Assembly (NCBI GenBank): GCA_963931435.1
Contig: OZ007012.1
Coordinates: 434,001-498,000 of the forward strand
Length of the DNA stretch: 64,000 nucleotides
From: Coprousia sp963931435
GTDB taxonomy: Bacteria; Actinomycetota; Coriobacteriia; Coriobacteriales; Coriobacteriaceae
Direction: 5' to 3'
A program made the position numbers and the translations under genes. Below are positions 62,801-64,000 of the stretch, piece by piece (the first letter of the stretch is position 1; every line of letters begins with the position of its first letter). The notes beneath the pieces were generated by a model that saw only the letters and a program-made list of their open reading frames with translations, ran no database searches and was not told the DNA's origin.

Positions 62801-64000
62801 ACCGTGGAGGTCACCATGTGCTCGCGCAGCGCGTCGATGGGCGGGTTGGTGACCTGGGCGAACAGCTCGAAGAAGTAGTCGAAGAACGAGCGGGTCTTGG
62901 TGGACAGGCACGCGAGCGGCGCGTCGATGCCCATCGACGCCAGGGGCACCGTGCCCGTGGCGGCCATGGGGCGCACCACCTCCTCCACATCGTCCCAGTG
63001 GTAGCTGAGCTTGAGCGCCGCTTCCGCCGCCGGCACGGCGGCGTCTTCGGCGGGCAGCGGATCGGCGGGCGCCTCCAGGTCGGAAAGCGCGAGGGTCTCC
63101 TCGGCGATCCAGTCCGCGAACGGCTTGAGCTTGGCGAAGCCGTTGCGGATCTCGTCGTTGTAGCGGATGCGGCCCTGCTGCATGTCGAGCTCCAGCAGCT
63201 CGCCGGGGCCCAGGCAGCCGCTCGTCAGGATGTTGGCCGGATCGACCTCGATCGCACCCACCTCGGATGCCAGCAGGAAGCGGTCGTCGCGCGTCACGTA
63301 GTAGCGCGCGGGGCGCAAGCCGTTGCGGTCGAGGGCCGCGCCGAGCGTCCGCCCGTCCGTGAACGCGATGGCCGCCGGGCCGTCCCAGGGTTCCATGAGC
63401 ATGGACTGGTACGCGTCGTAGGCGCGCCGCGCGCGCGGCAGCGCCTCGTTGCGATCCCAGGGCTCGGGCATGAGCAGCGATACCGCGCGCGTGAGCGGCC
63501 GGCCGTTCATCACCAGGAACTCCAGCACGTTGTCCAGAATCGCCGAGTCGGACCCCTCGCGATCGATGATGGGCAGCACCCGGTCCAGGTCCTCGCCGAG
63601 CACCGGCGAGTAGAGGTTGGGTTCGCGGGCGCGGATCCAGTTGACGTTGCCGCGCAGGGTGTTGATCTCGCCGTTGTGGATGATGTAGCGGTTGGGGTGC
63701 GCGCGCTCCCAGCTGGGGGTGGTGTTGGTGGAGTAGCGCGAGTGCACGAGCGCCACGGCGGTCTTCACGGCGGCGTCGTTGAGGTCGATGAAGAAGCGGC
63801 GCATCTGCGTGGCCACGAGCATGCCCTTGTACACGATGGTGCGCGCGCTCATCGAGCAGATGTAGAAGATCTTGCCCGCGAGCTCGTGCGCCCCTGCGGC
63901 GCGCTTCTCGATGGTGCGGCGGCACACATAGAGGCGGCGCTCGAAGTCCTCGCCCGCCGCCACCGCCTCGGGGCGGCCCACGAAGCACTGCATGATGGTG
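59824..64000 (-). CDS. gltB: Glutamate synthase large subunit, N-terminus cut by the window edge
   Basis: The frame is open to the last base; about 1391 of 1500-odd residues are seen. The start of the glutaminase domain (with Cys1) is missing. Visible are the glutaminase remainder (HSRYSTNTTPSWERAHPNRY, HNGEINTLRGN), the central domain, the FMN/Fe-S synthase domain (GEGGEDPRRE, QGAKPGEGGHLPG, SGHNGGSGAAP, CQRDTCPAGIATQNC for the 3Fe-4S cluster) and the C-terminal beta-helix (GQSFGAFL, GDANDYFGKGLSGG, NSGATVVVEGVGAHGCEYM). It converts glutamine plus 2-oxoglutarate to two glutamates, with GltD as electron donor. Confidence 0.95.
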   Translation of the reverse strand, partial: TIMQCFVGRPEAVAAGEDFERRLYVCRRTIEKRAAGAHELAGKIFYICSMSARTIVYKGMLVATQMRRFFIDLNDAAVKTAVALVHSRYSTNTTPSWERAHPNRYIIHNGEINTLRGNVNWIRAREPNLYSPVLGEDLDRVLPIIDREGSDSAILDNVLEFLVMNGRPLTRAVSLLMPEPWDRNEALPRARRAYDAYQSMLMEPWDGPAAIAFTDGRTLGAALDRNGLRPARYYVTRDDRFLLASEVGAIEVDPANILTSGCLGPGELLELDMQQGRIRYNDEIRNGFAKLKPFADWIAEETLALSDLEAPADPLPAEDAAVPAAEAALKLSYHWDDVEEVVRPMAATGTVPLASMGIDAPLACLSTKTRSFFDYFFELFAQVTNPPIDALREHMVTSTVLYLGNHGNLLEDSRGACRLVRLESPLITADDLARILAIRRTGFTARRFRAVFAADAPAGALEQALEELGRAVQEAVRAGVNIVVLSDRAGGGEVPIPSLLAVGAVHNSLIRSGLRTFADIVVEAGDAVSAHDLAALVGYSASAILPYEAHAQIARLARGGDLTDGAGRPLTAEEGIANYNRAAVAGMVAIMSKMGISTAQSYHSAQIFEAVGLADTLVDRYFTGTISRVGGLTVEALEQELRERYAAARRLAAAPAPEALPTLGLTKWRPAGGEDHLIDPDTIYLLQQAVRTDSFETFLAYSDHVHRPGRAVRLRDLIDFDASGRAPVPLEEVESARSIVTRFNTGAMSFGSISQEAHECMAIAMNRLHGRSNSGEGGEDPRRETPLANGDSTRSAIKQVASGRFGVTSRYLASATEIQIKMAQGAKPGEGGHLPGKKVYPQIARVRQSTPGIGLISPPPHHDIYSIEDLAELIFDLSCANPEARVSVKLVSEAGVGTIATGVAKGGANKILISGHNGGSGAAPRDSIWHAGLPLELGLAETQQTLLQNGLRSRVVLEADGKLMDGTDVAVACLLGAEEFGFATMPLIAMGCLMQRDCQRDTCPAGIATQNCRLRHRFAGKPEHVERFMLFVAEQLRGIMAQLGFRTVEEMVGHPECLRQVAVAGNPKTELIDLSCVLAPGSCAFGAHIPGADAPHYLPAMAADAGLERTLDATLFIPLTAEARRHLVPVRFSADIANVNRCVGTLLGHAVTAAHPEGLPDGSITIDCTGSAGQSFGAFLPRGITLNVEGDANDYFGKGLSGGVVSVRPPENASYKFDENIIVGNVAFMGATGGRGFVNGRAGQRFCVRNSGATVVVEGVGAHGCEYMTGGMALILGEVGPNFAAGMTGGVAYIFDEYGTLAARVNRENVALRRPSEAELAEIRDLIDQHVHITQSPRGIKMLYRFERVADAFVKVVPRDYERVMQIVAAAEHAGATHDEALEQAFEQMKD

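Overview
The window is high-GC DNA, densely packed with genes on both strands. The gene set is that of an anaerobic, gut-type actinobacterium, most likely a Coriobacteriia member close to Collinsella. This is inferred from the genes: a sortase-anchored M60 mucin-type peptidase, a B12-dependent ribonucleotide reductase, a truncated oleate hydratase, L-rhamnose catabolism, PTS uptake and a tmRNA tag ending LALAA. I could not run a search to confirm the taxon.

Layout. 1-4 kb: the end of a LysO-type lysine exporter converges on a large wall-anchored M60 peptidase. 4.2-12 kb: tex, a divergent LysR/YeiH pair, an MFS exporter and a GH13 glycosidase. 12-19 kb is a decay zone. Remnants of XRE, beta-carbonic anhydrase, LysR, TetR and oleate hydratase genes lie between a membrane protein, a lipoprotein, an unrecognised protein and a Dus-family tRNA-dihydrouridine synthase. 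20.0-20.4 kb holds the tmRNA gene (minus strand) with its terminator.

20.6-36.3 kb is a sugar region. It has an AraC gene with an in-frame amber codon, rhaB, a FucI/AraA-type isomerase and rhaD, which together give a plausible L-rhamnose to DHAP and lactaldehyde route. After an AraC remnant and an FMN reductase flanked by two long hairpins come a GH106-like hydrolase and a PTS EIIC (minus strand). These are divergent from an AraC regulator and a GH3 glycosidase. The likely logic is that rhamnose-containing or beta-linked glycosides are cut, taken up and fed to the kinase/aldolase route.

36.4-49.3 kb: a patatin-like protein, rplM-rpsI, crr-nagB, a large SARP/MalT-like regulator preceded by 11-bp-spaced direct repeats, yhbY, an envelope protein, nrdJ with an NrdR-like palindrome, and a Fic-gene remnant that lost its catalytic core but kept an inhibitory-type motif and a winged helix.

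49.3-64 kb: two small envelope proteins, a methyltransferase, a UPF0210 (PFL) protein, a one-carbon/methionine operon (metF, a separate MetH-activation protein, metH) and gltD-gltB, with gltB running off the end.

No tRNA, rRNA, CRISPR array, complete insertion sequence or prophage was seen. The most unusual items are the two related hairpins around 26.6 and 27.5 kb, the core-deleted Fic remnant, the direct-repeat array before the BTAD regulator, and the non-orthologous candidate L-rhamnose isomerase.
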